Source: Bradyrhizobium septentrionale
GTDB taxonomy: Bacteria; Pseudomonadota; Alphaproteobacteria; Rhizobiales; Xanthobacteraceae
Assembly: GCF_011516645.4 (NCBI RefSeq)
Contig: NZ_CP088285.1
Location: 8,636,501 to 8,700,500, forward strand
Direction of reading: 5' to 3'
Length of the DNA stretch: 64,000 bases
Made by a program: the position numbers and the translations under genes. Each line of letters starts with the position of its first letter. Positions within the stretch are counted from its first letter, which is position 1. Shown piece by piece: positions 52,982 to 61,956 of the stretch. The notes beneath the pieces are model-generated. The model ran no database searches, was not told the DNA's origin, and was given only the letters and a program-made list of their open reading frames with translations.

Positions 52982-54316
52982 CTATTTGCCGCCCCGCTCC
53001 TTGCGAAGCCTGTCCCAATAATCCAGCCGCTTGCGGATCTCGCGCTCGAAGCCTCGGTCGGGCGGATCGTAAAAAGTCTGGCGGCCCAGGGCTTCCGGAA
53101 AGTAGTCCTGGCCGGAGAACGCGTCGGGCATGTCGTGGTCATATTGATAGCCGGAGCCATAGCCCTCCGACTTCATCAGCTTGGTCGGTGAATTCAGGAT
53201 GTGCTTTGGCGGCAGCAGCGAGCCATTCTGCTTCGCGGTCTGCATCGCCGAGCCGAACGCGGTGTAGACCGCGTTCGATTTCGGCGCGGTGGCGAGATAG
53301 ACTACGGCCTGCGCGATCGCGAGTTCACCTTCGGGTGAGCCCAGGAAATCATAGGCATCCTTGGCGGCGTTGCAGACCGCCAGCGCCTGCGGATCGGCAA
53401 GACCGATGTCCTCGACCGCCATGCGCACCACGCGCCGCGCCAGAAAGAGCGGATCCTCGCCGGCATCGAGCATGCGCGCGAGGTAGTACAAGGCTGCATC
53501 CGGATCGGAGCCGCGCACCGACTTGTGCAGCGCCGAGATCAGATTGTAGTGACCATCGGCCGACTTGTCGTAGATCGGCGCGCGGCGCTGCAGGATGGCC
53601 TGCAGCTGCTCGGCGTTGAACACCTCGCCCTTGCGCGCGGCGCGCCAGACCTCCTCGGCGAGCGTCAGCGAGGCGCGGCCGTCGCCGTCGGCCATCCGCA
53701 CCAGCACGGCGCGGGCTTCCGCATCGAGCGGCAGGCTCTTGCCCTCGACCTTCTCGGCATTGGCGAACAGGCGTTCGATCGCAGCGGTATCGAGCGAGTG
53801 AAACACCAGCACGCGGGCGCGCGACAAGAGCGCCGCGTTGAGCTCGAACGACGGATTTTCGGTGGTGGCGCCGACCAGCACCACGGTGCCGTCCTCCATC
53901 ACGGGCAGGAAGGAATCCTGCTGCGCGCGGTTGAATCTGTGCACCTCGTCGACGAACAGCAGCGTGCCCTTGCCGGTCTCACGGCGGGCGCGCGCGGCAT
54001 CGAACGCCTTCTTCAGGTCGGCGACACCGGAGAACACCGCGGAGATCTGCTCGAAATGCAGCTCGGTGGCGTCGGCCAGCAGCCGCGCCACCGTGGTCTT
54101 GCCGGTGCCGGGCGGTCCCCAGAACACCAGCGAGCCCAGCGTGCGCGTCTCCAGCATGCGGGTCAGCGCGCCGTCGGGGCCGAGGATGTGATCCTGGCCG
54201 ACGACGTCGGCCAGCGTACGCGGGCGCAGCCGGTCCGGCAGCGGGTGCGGCGCGTCCTGCTCCATCCCTGCCGCAGCGAACAGGTTGCTTACTTCCCGCG
54301 GTTGCTTTGGGCTCAC
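52982..54316 (-). CDS. rarA: Replication-associated recombination protein A (AAA+ ATPase)
   Basis: A 444-residue MgsA/RarA/WRNIP1-type clamp-loader-like ATPase that acts at stalled forks. RLRPRTLADVVGQDHILG, Walker A FWGPPGTGKTTVA, Walker B TLLFVDEVHRFN, sensor GATTENPSFE and the C-terminal tetramerisation domain (LISALHKSVRGSDPDAALYY; PKHILNSPTKLMKSEGYGSG) are all present. It starts at GTG (54316) inside an 11 bp tandem repeat just after the protease stop; a later ATG at 54265 (MEQDAPHP) is an alternative. It is co-transcribed with the upstream protease (18 bp gap). Confidence 0.95.
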   Translation of the reverse strand: MSPKQPREVSNLFAAAGMEQDAPHPLPDRLRPRTLADVVGQDHILGPDGALTRMLETRTLGSLVFWGPPGTGKTTVARLLADATELHFEQISAVFSGVADLKKAFDAARARRETGKGTLLFVDEVHRFNRAQQDSFLPVMEDGTVVLVGATTENPSFELNAALLSRARVLVFHSLDTAAIERLFANAEKVEGKSLPLDAEARAVLVRMADGDGRASLTLAEEVWRAARKGEVFNAEQLQAILQRRAPIYDKSADGHYNLISALHKSVRGSDPDAALYYLARMLDAGEDPLFLARRVVRMAVEDIGLADPQALAVCNAAKDAYDFLGSPEGELAIAQAVVYLATAPKSNAVYTAFGSAMQTAKQNGSLLPPKHILNSPTKLMKSEGYGSGYQYDHDMPDAFSGQDYFPEALGRQTFYDPPDRGFEREIRKRLDYWDRLRKERGGK

Positions 54317-54337
54317 TTGGGGCTCACTTGGGGCTCA
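54305..54337. repeat. Three tandem 11 bp repeats spanning a stop and a start codon
   Basis: On the plus strand: CTTTGGGCTCA, CTTGGGGCTCA, CTTGGGGCTCA. On the minus strand the unit is TGAGCCCCAAG; the first copy supplies the protease TGA, the last supplies the start GTGAGCCC of rarA. Gain or loss of a unit would alter spacing without changing either protein's body. Confidence 0.85.
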
Positions 54338-55747
54338 TCCGCCGAGCGTCACGTTGATCTGCTGGCCGCCGCGCACCAGCGTGATGCGCCACACCCGCGT
54401 CCCCGTCTTCGATGCCTTCTCGAGGTCGCTGGTCCGCGCGATCTTCTCGTTGTTGACGGCGAGGATGATGTCACCCTTCTGGAAACCGACATTGGCGGCG
54501 GTGCCGTCATCGGCGAGCTCGGTCACCACGACGCCCTCGGCGCCGGCGTCGAGATGCAGCTCGTCAGCCAGCGCCGGCGAGATGTTGGCGACCCTTGCGC
54601 CCTGGAACGGCGAGCGCGCAGTCAGCACGATCTCGTCGCGGTTGGTATCGGGCGCGGTCTCGAGCGGCACGGTGAGCTTCACCGGCTTGCCGGCGCGCTG
54701 CACCTCGATCTCCGCGCTGCCGCCGAGCGGGCGGGTCGCGAAGCGGTAGTCGAACGCGTTGGGGTCGTCGATCGCCTGGCCGTCGATGCCCACGATCAGG
54801 TCGGAGAGCTTCAGCCCGGCCTTCGCCGCCGGGCTGTTCGGCGCGACATTGGCGACCAGCGCGCCGGTCGGCAGCTTCAGCCCGAGCGTCTCCGCGATCT
54901 CCGGTGTGACCGCCTGCAGCCGCGCGCCGAGCCATGGCCGCTTCACATTCTTGCCACCGCCCTTCGCGGAGGCCACCACCACGCGCACCATGTTGGCGGG
55001 GATCGCAAAGCCGATGCCTTGCGAGCCGCCGGAGCGCGAGAAGATCGCGGTGTTGATGCCGGCGAGCCGGCCGGTCATGTCGACCAGCGCGCCGCCGGAA
55101 TTGCCGGGATTGATCGCGGCATCGGTCTGAATGAAGAATTGATAATCCGTGATCCCGACTTGAGTGCGCGCCAAGGCCGAGATGATGCCGTGCGTCACGG
55201 TCTGGCCGACGCCGAACGGATTCCCGATCGCGAGCACGACGTCGCCGACCTGCAGCTGGTCGGAGTTCGCGAAATCCAGCGTCGCGAACTTCTCCTTGTT
55301 GGTCCCCTTCAGCCGCAGCACCGCAAGGTCGGTGCGGCTGTCCTTCAGCACGATCTCGGCCTCATATTCGCGCTTGTCGGCAAGCGATACCTTCACCTGG
55401 TCGGCGCCCTCGATCACGTGATTGTTTGTGACCACGAGGCCCGAACCATCGACCATCACGCCGGAGCCAAGCGAACGCTGCATCTGCTCGGGCTGCTGCC
55501 CGGGCACGCCGAAAAATCGACGAAAAATAGGATCGTCCAGGAATGGATTGCGGTTCTGCACGGTCTTGGCAGCATAGACATTGACCACCGCCGGCTGCAC
55601 TCGCTGCACGATCGGCGCATAGGACAGCTGCAGCTCGGCCTGCGAGGACGGCACGCGGCGGTCCTGGGCCGCGGCAGGGCCGAGATTCCCAATGAAAGCC
55701 AACGTGCACAGAGCGGATAGGGCAGCAAAGCGGACGGGTCGGAGCAT
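54335..55747 (-). CDS. Do-family (DegP/DegQ/MucD type) periplasmic serine protease
   Basis: A 470-residue HtrA protease. Signal peptide (FAALSALCTLAFIGNLGPAA), then the trypsin-like domain with His in LVVTNNHVIEGA, Asp in KDSRTDLAVLRLKG and Ser in NPGNSGGALVDM, and two PDZ domains (about 270-350 and 375-460: GALVANVAPNSPAAKAGLKL; VVVTELADDGTAANVGFQKG). It degrades or refolds damaged envelope proteins. It is followed by rarA with only 18 bp between, so the pair is co-expressed. The frame reaching 55897 is open, but MLRPVRFAALSA is the natural start. Confidence 0.95.
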   Translation of the reverse strand: MLRPVRFAALSALCTLAFIGNLGPAAAQDRRVPSSQAELQLSYAPIVQRVQPAVVNVYAAKTVQNRNPFLDDPIFRRFFGVPGQQPEQMQRSLGSGVMVDGSGLVVTNNHVIEGADQVKVSLADKREYEAEIVLKDSRTDLAVLRLKGTNKEKFATLDFANSDQLQVGDVVLAIGNPFGVGQTVTHGIISALARTQVGITDYQFFIQTDAAINPGNSGGALVDMTGRLAGINTAIFSRSGGSQGIGFAIPANMVRVVVASAKGGGKNVKRPWLGARLQAVTPEIAETLGLKLPTGALVANVAPNSPAAKAGLKLSDLIVGIDGQAIDDPNAFDYRFATRPLGGSAEIEVQRAGKPVKLTVPLETAPDTNRDEIVLTARSPFQGARVANISPALADELHLDAGAEGVVVTELADDGTAANVGFQKGDIILAVNNEKIARTSDLEKASKTGTRVWRITLVRGGQQINVTLGG

Positions 55748-56038
55748 TCTCACCTCTCGTGGAAAACGCCGGAATATAGGCGTGTTCGCCGGGCAATTGA
55801 AGGGCGCCGGGCCCGATAACTGCCCCCCGCCGCCGCGGTGCAAAACCCGTGGCAGCCGCGTTGAAGCGCGCCGCCAAACTTCTATGATGATTGTCATCTC
55901 ACTGCGCCGCTCCGCTTGTTGCCCGCGGACAACAAGCGGAACTGCGATGCTAGGCAGCGCTGTCGTGCGTCAGTCACGATCAACTCCTAGGACGTTTCAG
56001 TGAGTGAGTGGGGACTTCAAACACAACAGGGGTGCACA

Positions 56039-57637
56039 ATGAGTGCGACAAAAGTTGGTGCAATCGCCATAGGGCTGGCAGGGGCGCTCGCCGCCTCGCC
56101 GGCCTATTCACAATCCGCCGGGGGCGGCAGCGATGCCGAGATCGCGCTGCTGAAGCAGCAGCTGAAGATGCTCGAGCAGAAGCTCGACAACCTTCAGAAG
56201 CAGACCAACGCCAACACCGCGACCGCAGCCAGCGCAAACGCCAACGCGAAGGCCGCGGACGCCAAGGCCGCGCGGGTCGCAACCGCCAATGCCGCCATCC
56301 CGGTCAAGGGTCCGGTCGCGCCTTCAGGCGTCGTGGTGACGTTGCCGAACAACCGGCCGACGATCTGCACCGCGGACGAACAGAACTGCATCGCGATCAC
56401 GAGCCGCATCCACTGGGACGTCGGCGGTTACGACTATCGTCCGAACACCGCGGGCACGTCGCCGCAGAAGCTCGACAGCGGCGAGAATCTCCGCCGCGCC
56501 CGCATCGGCGTGATCGGCAAATTCTTCGGCGACTGGAATTACGCGCTGATCTACGACTTCGGCGGTTCGTCCGACGGCTTCGGTGGCACGGCGGCGGGGT
56601 CGCTGCCCGGCGGCGGCACCTCCGGCGTCGAGAATGCCTATCTCAGCTACACCGGCTTCAAGCCGTTCGGCGGCAAGATGGCGATCGAAGGCGGCATCAT
56701 GGATCTGCCCTGGACGCTCGACGAGTCCACCAGCTCCAACGACATCCTGTTCATGGAGCGCGCCTCGGCCGGCATCATCGCGCAGAACGTCGCGGCGGGC
56801 GATTTCCGTTCGGCCGCCGGCACCCGCTGGTGGAATGACCAGCTCTGGCTCGGCGGCTATGTCACCGGACCGACCACTGGCCAGATTCACTCGGCGTCCA
56901 GCGTCACCCCGCCCGGATCATCGGAGCAGTATGGCGCGGTCGTCCGCGTCGCCGGCAATCCGATCAGCGGCAACAACTATTCGGTGCATATCGGCGCCGA
57001 CGCGGAATGGCTGATCCAGCCGCCGCGCAATCTGGTGACGCAGGCGCAGACCCTGACGCTTAGCGACCGGCCCGAGCTGCGCATCGATCCGACGACGCTG
57101 ATTTCGACCGGTGCGATCGCCAACGTCTCCGGGGCGCAGGTCTACGGCGTCGAGGCGGCGGCGACCTATGGCCCGTTGATCGCACAGGGCGAGTACTACT
57201 GGTTCAACGTCGATCGCACTGCGAATACCGGGCTGCCGCCGTTCGGCGCGTCGAGCCTGAAATTCGACGGCGGTTACGCGCAGGTCGGCTATGTGCTGAC
57301 CGGCGAGAATCACGCCTACAACCCGGCAACGGCCTCCTATGGCGGTATCAAGCCGCATGATCCGTTCTCGCTCGCCAGCGGCGGCTGGGGCGCCTGGGAA
57401 ATCGCCGGCCGCGTGAGCCAGATGAACCTCAACGATCAGATCGGCCAGGCGGTCGGCATCGCCGGTGGACGGCAGACCGTCTACACCGCCGCGCTGAACT
57501 GGTATGTCAACAACAACGTCCGCTTCATGCTGAACTACCTGCACGGCGACGTCGCCAAGCAGGCGTCGGCGACTTCGACTGCGGATGTCGGCTCGAAGTT
57601 TGATGCGGTCGCGCTGCGCACGCAGGTTGCGTTCTGA
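56039..57637 (+). CDS. OprO/OprP-like outer-membrane porin
   Basis: A 532-residue porin. After a signal peptide (VGAIAIGLAGALAASPAYSQ), a coiled-coil segment (LKQQLKMLEQKLDNLQKQ) is followed by an Ala/Asn/Lys-rich linker and then the beta-barrel with alternating aromatic strands (DWNYALIYDFGG; NNVRFMLNYLHGDV) ending in the classic C-terminal phenylalanine (ALRTQVAF). OprO/P porins carry anions such as phosphate or pyrophosphate. The ATG at 56039 follows GGGGTGCACA; an upstream ATG-free start at 56000 would only lengthen the signal. The 55748-56038 spacer holds its promoter but no visible motif. Confidence 0.9.
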   Translation: MSATKVGAIAIGLAGALAASPAYSQSAGGGSDAEIALLKQQLKMLEQKLDNLQKQTNANTATAASANANAKAADAKAARVATANAAIPVKGPVAPSGVVVTLPNNRPTICTADEQNCIAITSRIHWDVGGYDYRPNTAGTSPQKLDSGENLRRARIGVIGKFFGDWNYALIYDFGGSSDGFGGTAAGSLPGGGTSGVENAYLSYTGFKPFGGKMAIEGGIMDLPWTLDESTSSNDILFMERASAGIIAQNVAAGDFRSAAGTRWWNDQLWLGGYVTGPTTGQIHSASSVTPPGSSEQYGAVVRVAGNPISGNNYSVHIGADAEWLIQPPRNLVTQAQTLTLSDRPELRIDPTTLISTGAIANVSGAQVYGVEAAATYGPLIAQGEYYWFNVDRTANTGLPPFGASSLKFDGGYAQVGYVLTGENHAYNPATASYGGIKPHDPFSLASGGWGAWEIAGRVSQMNLNDQIGQAVGIAGGRQTVYTAALNWYVNNNVRFMLNYLHGDVAKQASATSTADVGSKFDAVALRTQVAF

Positions 57638-57665
57638 GACGATCCGATCCGTCGTCGACGAACAG

Positions 57666-57696
57666 ACGGCCGGGGCATCGCTCCGGCCGTTTTCAT
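57666..57696 (+). terminator. Intrinsic terminator after the porin gene
   Basis: ACGGCCGG, loop, CCGGCCGT followed by TTTCATTTC: an 8 bp perfect stem with a T-rich tail about 30 bp after the porin stop. Confidence 0.8.
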
Positions 57697-57763
57697 TTCA
57701 ACTGCTCTCACGGCGTGGGCGCGCTACGACTGCCGCTCCAGCGTCTACATATCTAGACCGGCC

Positions 57764-57943
57764 TTATCCAGTTCGCTCCTCATTCGACCGGAAAAATCGA
57801 CGATCTGCTGCTTGTCGAATCCGCAATATGTCGGAGCGATTTCTCAGGGACATTTGCGCGAGAGCAGCCCCGCAGCGAATTATGTATCTCAGCTCTTCTG
57901 GTGTTACCTTGATTTGCATCTCGTAATTCCCGGACAAAGGCAT
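57764..57943 (-). CDS. Small hypothetical protein
   Basis: A 59-residue frame, MPLSGNYEMQIKVTPEELRY and onward, predicted to be helical with charged and hydrophobic residues alternating. It lies in a lower-GC stretch between the porin terminator and the HxlR regulator, on the regulator's strand. No family is recognised and no strong ribosome-binding site is seen, so it may be non-coding. Listed because the frame composition is protein-like. Confidence 0.35.
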   Translation of the reverse strand: MPLSGNYEMQIKVTPEELRYIIRCGAALAQMSLRNRSDILRIRQAADRRFFRSNEERTG

Positions 57944-57969
57944 GGCATTGCTCACGCAGGAGCACGCTT

Positions 57970-58350
57970 CTACGCCGCGCGCTTGGACTTCTTCACGACG
58001 ACCTCAGGCGCTGGCGCGCAGGATAGCCGCTCCTGATGGCCCTCGCCCCACGCTTTCAGAATATCGATCACCGGACGCAAGCTCTCGCCAAGTTCGGACA
58101 GCGTGTATTCGACCCGCGGCGGCACTTCGGCATAGACCTTGCGGATCACGAGACCATCGTCCTCGAGCGCGCGCAGCTGCTTGGTCAGCATGCGCTGGGT
58201 GATGCCGGGCATCCGCCGCCGCAACTCGCCGAAGCGCTGGGTGCCGGCCTGCAGATGATACAGGATCACGCCCTTCCATTTGCCGTCGATCAGGTCGAGC
58301 GCCGCCTCGACCGCGCAGCCCGGCCGGCGCGCGAAATTCTTCCGTTTCAT
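57970..58350 (-). CDS. HxlR-family transcriptional regulator
   Basis: A 126-residue MarR-like winged-helix regulator. ARRPGCAVEAALDLIDGKWK with the single conserved cysteine, ILYHLQAGTQRFGELRRRMP and TQRMLTKQLRALEDDGLVIR are the canonical HxlR signature. HxlR proteins often sense electrophiles or quinones through that cysteine and repress a divergent oxidoreductase, which is exactly the arrangement here. The ATG at 58350 is chosen over 58374. Confidence 0.94.
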   Translation of the reverse strand: MKRKNFARRPGCAVEAALDLIDGKWKGVILYHLQAGTQRFGELRRRMPGITQRMLTKQLRALEDDGLVIRKVYAEVPPRVEYTLSELGESLRPVIDILKAWGEGHQERLSCAPAPEVVVKKSKRAA

Positions 58351-58374
58351 CGGTATTTTCCCAATAGTATACAA

Positions 58375-58392
58375 ACAGGGACTAGTTCCCTG
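58375..58392. promoter_or_regulatory. Candidate HxlR operator
   Basis: CAGGGACTAGTTCCCTG, an imperfect palindrome in the 118 bp between the regulator and the oxidoreductase, preceded by GTATAC and followed by an AT-rich stretch. It lies where a divergent repressor site would act on both promoters. Confidence 0.4.
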
Positions 58393-58468
58393 ATTTTACA
58401 GTACTTGCCAAATGGACGCCAGCGCGACAGGTATCACGGCAGGCAATCGCCCATTACGGAGACCAGGC

Positions 58469-59482
58469 ATGAAGGCCGTCGGATACCAAAAATCGCTGCC
58501 GATCGAGGCGGCGGACTCGCTCGTCGATTTCGAGATCGCCAAGGCCGAGCCGAAGGGGCGCGACATCAGAGTCGCGGTGAAGGCCATCTCGGCCAACCCG
58601 GTCGACTACAAGGTGCGCAAGCGCGCGGCGCCGACCGACGGCGGCTACAAGATCCTCGGCTTTGACGCAGCCGGCGTGGTCGACGCGGTCGGGCCCGACG
58701 TCTCCCTCTTCAAGCCCGGCGACGAGGTGTTTTACGCGGGCTCGATCCTGCGCCAGGGCACCAATTCGGAATTTCATCTGGTCGACGAGCGTATTGTCGG
58801 CAACAAGCCGGCATCGCTGTCCTTCGCGCAGGCGGCCGCCCTGCCGCTGACCTCGATCACCGCATGGGAGCTGTTGTTCGACCGGCTCGGCGCCGTGCCG
58901 GGCAAGAGCCTCGATCCGCGCACGCTGCTGATCACCGGTGGCGCCGGCGGCGTCGGCTCGATCCTGATCCAGCTTGCACGCCGCCTCACCGGACTCACCG
59001 TGGTCGCAACCGCGACGCGGCCTGAGTCGCAGAAATGGTGCCTCGATCTCGGTGCGCACGCGGTGATCGATCACTCGCAGCCGATGAAGGAGCAGATCGA
59101 GAAGCTGAAGCTGCCGCCGGTCGGCCTCGTCGCCAGCCTCACCTTCACCGACCAGCACTACAAGTCGATCGCCGACTTCATCGCGCCGCAGGGCAAGTTC
59201 GGCCTGATCGACGATCCCGCGGAATTCAACGTCGCCGCATTCAAGGGCAAGGCGGTCTCGGTGCACTGGGAATCGATGTTCACGCGCTCGTCGTTCCAGA
59301 CACCTGATATGATCGCGCAGCATCATCTGCTCAACGATGTCGCCGACCTCCTTGACAAGGGCGTGCTGCGCACCACACTCGATCAAACCTTCGGCACCAT
59401 CAACGCCGCCAACCTCAAGCGCGCCCACGCGCTGCTGGAAAGCGGCAAGTCGCGCGGCAAGATCGTGCTGGAAGGCTGGTAG
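58469..59482 (+). CDS. Zinc-type alcohol dehydrogenase-like / quinone oxidoreductase
   Basis: A 337-residue MDR-superfamily NADPH reductase. MKAVGYQKSLPIEAADSLVD opens the fold, and DIRVAVKAISANPVDYKVRK, LGFDAAGVVDAVGPDVSLFK and the Rossmann motif ITGGAGGVGSILIQLARR follow. The zinc-ligand cysteines of true alcohol dehydrogenases are missing, so it reduces quinones, enals or similar electrophiles without zinc. It is divergent from an HxlR regulator, a well-known detoxification pairing. GGAGA lies before the ATG. Confidence 0.93.
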   Translation: MKAVGYQKSLPIEAADSLVDFEIAKAEPKGRDIRVAVKAISANPVDYKVRKRAAPTDGGYKILGFDAAGVVDAVGPDVSLFKPGDEVFYAGSILRQGTNSEFHLVDERIVGNKPASLSFAQAAALPLTSITAWELLFDRLGAVPGKSLDPRTLLITGGAGGVGSILIQLARRLTGLTVVATATRPESQKWCLDLGAHAVIDHSQPMKEQIEKLKLPPVGLVASLTFTDQHYKSIADFIAPQGKFGLIDDPAEFNVAAFKGKAVSVHWESMFTRSSFQTPDMIAQHHLLNDVADLLDKGVLRTTLDQTFGTINAANLKRAHALLESGKSRGKIVLEGW

Positions 59483-59499
59483 TAGGATCGGGACAAATG

Positions 59500-59581
59500 G
59501 GTAGGGTGGTGGGTTAGGCGAAGCCGTAACCCACCGCCTCTCCAAGGGCGGCGGGTTACGCTGACGCTAACCCGCCCTACC
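59500..59581. repeat. Inverted repeat, family G (copy 3)
   Basis: GGGTAGGGTGGTGGGTTAGG with an opposing CTAACCCGCCCTACCC, and inner arms AAGCCGTAACCCACCGCC/GGCGGCGGGTTACGC. It lies between the oxidoreductase and the phosphotransferase genes. Confidence 0.75.
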
Positions 59582-59727
59582 CGACTTCCCCACAGGCCGC
59601 CGCGTCGCTTTTGCCAAAGCCGCGAGATCGCCTGTATAGTTTGCGCAACGATCACCCCGTCCTCAATCCTGCCGACGCGAGACGCGGCTGGAGCGGTGGT
59701 GACGCCCACGGGGATGGGAGGAAGCCG

Positions 59728-60807
59728 ATGAATTTGCTCACGGCCGATCCGTCGCGGATCGATCCGGAGTGGATGACGCGGGCGCTGCGCGAAGCCGGTG
59801 TGATCGACCAGGTCAGAGTCACTGATCTCGCCTGCAAGCCAGTCGGTAATGGCCTTGTCGGCGACTCCTATCGATTTCGTCTGAACTATGACGGTGACGC
59901 GCCGAACGCGCCCTTAAGCGTCATCGGCAAATTCCCGGCCGCAGATCCCGACAGCCGGCGCTCCGGTTCCGCGCACATGCTTTATGTCCGCGAAGTCGCG
60001 TTCTATCGCGAGCTGGCGGCGACCGTCGCCATTCACACCCCGCGGCCGATCCTCGCCGAAATCGATCCGGCGACCGACGACTTCACGCTGATTCTCGAAG
60101 ATCTGGCGCCCGCACGTCAGGGCGACCAACTCGCCGGATGCTCGATCGCGGACTGCCGGATCGCGATGGCCGAGGCCGCCGCCCTGCATGCGCCGCGATG
60201 GAACGATCCGACGCTGGACGCGGTGCATTGCTTCGTGGTGGCAGCAAGCAGGCGCAAGGATTTTCGCGCGACGCTGCCCGCCATCATCGGTCACTACAAG
60301 GAGCGATATCGTGGCGTGATCGAGCCGGAATTCCTTGATCTGATCGACCGGCTTCCGGACGCGGTCCCGCGCTACCAGTCCGAGCAATCGACGCCGCGAA
60401 CCCTGCAACACGCGGACTTCAGGCTCGACAACATCCTGTTTGACGTCCGCGGCAATACCCGACCGATGGCGACGCTGGATTGGCAGACGCTGACGGTTGG
60501 CCCTGGAATCGTCGACGTCGCCTATTTCCTGTCAGCCGGCATCGAACCGTCCGAGCGGCAGCTTCATGAAGCCGATCTGGTGCGATTCTATCATTCGGAA
60601 CTGATCCGTCGCGGCGTGCGGGACTATGGCTGGGATCAGTGCTGGCGGGATTACCGGCGCTACACCCTGCATGGCATCATGATGGGCGTCGTCTCCGCAC
60701 TGAGCGTGCAGCGTTCCGAGCGCGGCGACGCACTGTTCCTGAAGATGACCCGCGGCGCCTGCGCGCAAGCGCTGGATCACGACAGTTTTGCATACTGGCA
60801 GGACTAG
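59728..60807 (+). CDS. Phosphotransferase (ecdysteroid kinase/APH-like) family protein
   Basis: A 359-residue kinase-fold protein of the EcKL/DUF1679 type. The N-terminal lobe has the lysine region NAPLSVIGKFPAADPDSR, and the catalytic and metal motifs are LQHADFRLDNILF and TLDWQTLTVGPG. Such proteins phosphorylate small hydroxylated compounds (sterols, antibiotics). GGGAGGAA precedes the ATG at 59728. It is directly followed by 60829-61956 on the same strand (21 bp gap), so a joint pathway is likely. The substrate is unknown. Confidence 0.9.
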   Translation: MNLLTADPSRIDPEWMTRALREAGVIDQVRVTDLACKPVGNGLVGDSYRFRLNYDGDAPNAPLSVIGKFPAADPDSRRSGSAHMLYVREVAFYRELAATVAIHTPRPILAEIDPATDDFTLILEDLAPARQGDQLAGCSIADCRIAMAEAAALHAPRWNDPTLDAVHCFVVAASRRKDFRATLPAIIGHYKERYRGVIEPEFLDLIDRLPDAVPRYQSEQSTPRTLQHADFRLDNILFDVRGNTRPMATLDWQTLTVGPGIVDVAYFLSAGIEPSERQLHEADLVRFYHSELIRRGVRDYGWDQCWRDYRRYTLHGIMMGVVSALSVQRSERGDALFLKMTRGACAQALDHDSFAYWQD

Positions 60808-60828
60808 GGAATACCGAAAGGGATCCGC

Positions 60829-61956
60829 GTGCTCAACAAACTCGACGACTTCCCGATCCACCAGACGCCGGAACCGATCGCGGTTCCCATCACCAGCGAC
60901 CGCAATGTCTATGACCGGACCTGGTTCAACGGCTACACCGCCGACGGCGCGTATTATTTCGGCATCGGCATCGCGATCTATCCGCACCGCAAGATCCTCG
61001 ATTGCGCGTTCAGCGTCGTCGAGCGCGGCGGACGGCAGCACTGCTTCTACGGTTCGCGGCGGGCGCCGATCGAGCGCACCGAGATGCAGGTTGGTCCTTT
61101 CAGACTCGAGGTGCTCGAACCGATGCTGCGCACCCGGGTCGTGCTCGACGACAATGCGACGGGGCTGGCGTGTGACCTGACCTTTTCCGCGCGCACCGCT
61201 GCGATCCAGGAAGCGCGCCAGACGCTTTGGTCGGGCGACCGCCGTGCCATGGACTCGACCCGGTTCGACCAGTTCGGCCGCTGGCACGGCGTCATCAGCC
61301 ACCCCGATGGCGAGATCAAGGTCGACGATCGCTCATGCTACGGCACCAAGGATCGCTCCTGGGGCGTTCGCAATGTCGGTGAGCGCGATGTCGGAGGCGC
61401 GCCGATGCCGCCGCCGAGCGTGTTCTTCCTGTGGGCGCCGCTGGTCTGGGACGACCACATCTCGCACGCCATCTTCTTCGACGGGACGCGCGGCGAGGCG
61501 CTGGTCCGCGAGGGTATCATCGCCCCGCTCTACCGGAGCGAGGTCGAGATCCCCGGCGTCGTCGACGGGCTCGATCGCCGCATGGCGACCGCGCGGCACC
61601 GCGTGACCTACGTGCCGAACACACGGCTGGCGCGCTCGGCCGAAATCGACCTGGTCGACGTCGACGGCCACACCAGCACGATCGCGCTCGATCCGATCCT
61701 CAAATTCCAGATGAAGGGCCTCGGCTACGGTCATCCGCAATGGGGCCAGGGCATGTGGAAGGGTGAGCTCGAGATCGGCGGCGAATCGTTCGATCCTTCG
61801 ACGCTCGATCCGCTGGCGCGCGAGAACGTGCACGCGCAACAGGTGGTACGCGCCCGCCAGGGCGACCGGACGGGAATCGGCGTTCTCGAGCAATTGTGCT
61901 TCGGCCCCTATCGCCCCTCAGGCTTCAGCGAGTTCCTCGACGGAGCGAAAGGTTAG
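60829..61956 (+). CDS. Hypothetical protein (CrtC/AttH-like, DUF7064/7065 type)
   Basis: A 375-residue protein starting at GTG (60829, MLNKLDDFPIHQTPEPIAVP) with no signal or membrane helices. It is beta-rich, with two related halves: NVYDRTWFNGYTADGAYYFG and RTAAIQEARQTLWSGDRRAM, then DDRSCYGTKDRSWGVRNVGE and FFLWAPLVWDDHISHAIFFD, resembling lipocalin-like AttH/CrtC hydratase folds. It follows the phosphotransferase gene, and its stop overlaps that of the convergent DUF1330 gene (TTAG). Function unknown; I cannot name a reaction. Confidence 0.75.
   Translation: MLNKLDDFPIHQTPEPIAVPITSDRNVYDRTWFNGYTADGAYYFGIGIAIYPHRKILDCAFSVVERGGRQHCFYGSRRAPIERTEMQVGPFRLEVLEPMLRTRVVLDDNATGLACDLTFSARTAAIQEARQTLWSGDRRAMDSTRFDQFGRWHGVISHPDGEIKVDDRSCYGTKDRSWGVRNVGERDVGGAPMPPPSVFFLWAPLVWDDHISHAIFFDGTRGEALVREGIIAPLYRSEVEIPGVVDGLDRRMATARHRVTYVPNTRLARSAEIDLVDVDGHTSTIALDPILKFQMKGLGYGHPQWGQGMWKGELEIGGESFDPSTLDPLARENVHAQQVVRARQGDRTGIGVLEQLCFGPYRPSGFSEFLDGAKG

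Noticed and set aside
53525..55720. A 731-codon plus-strand open frame opposite rarA and the Do-type protease
   Set aside because: Spans two real genes and their junction, which a single gene would not do; composition is that of an antisense shadow.
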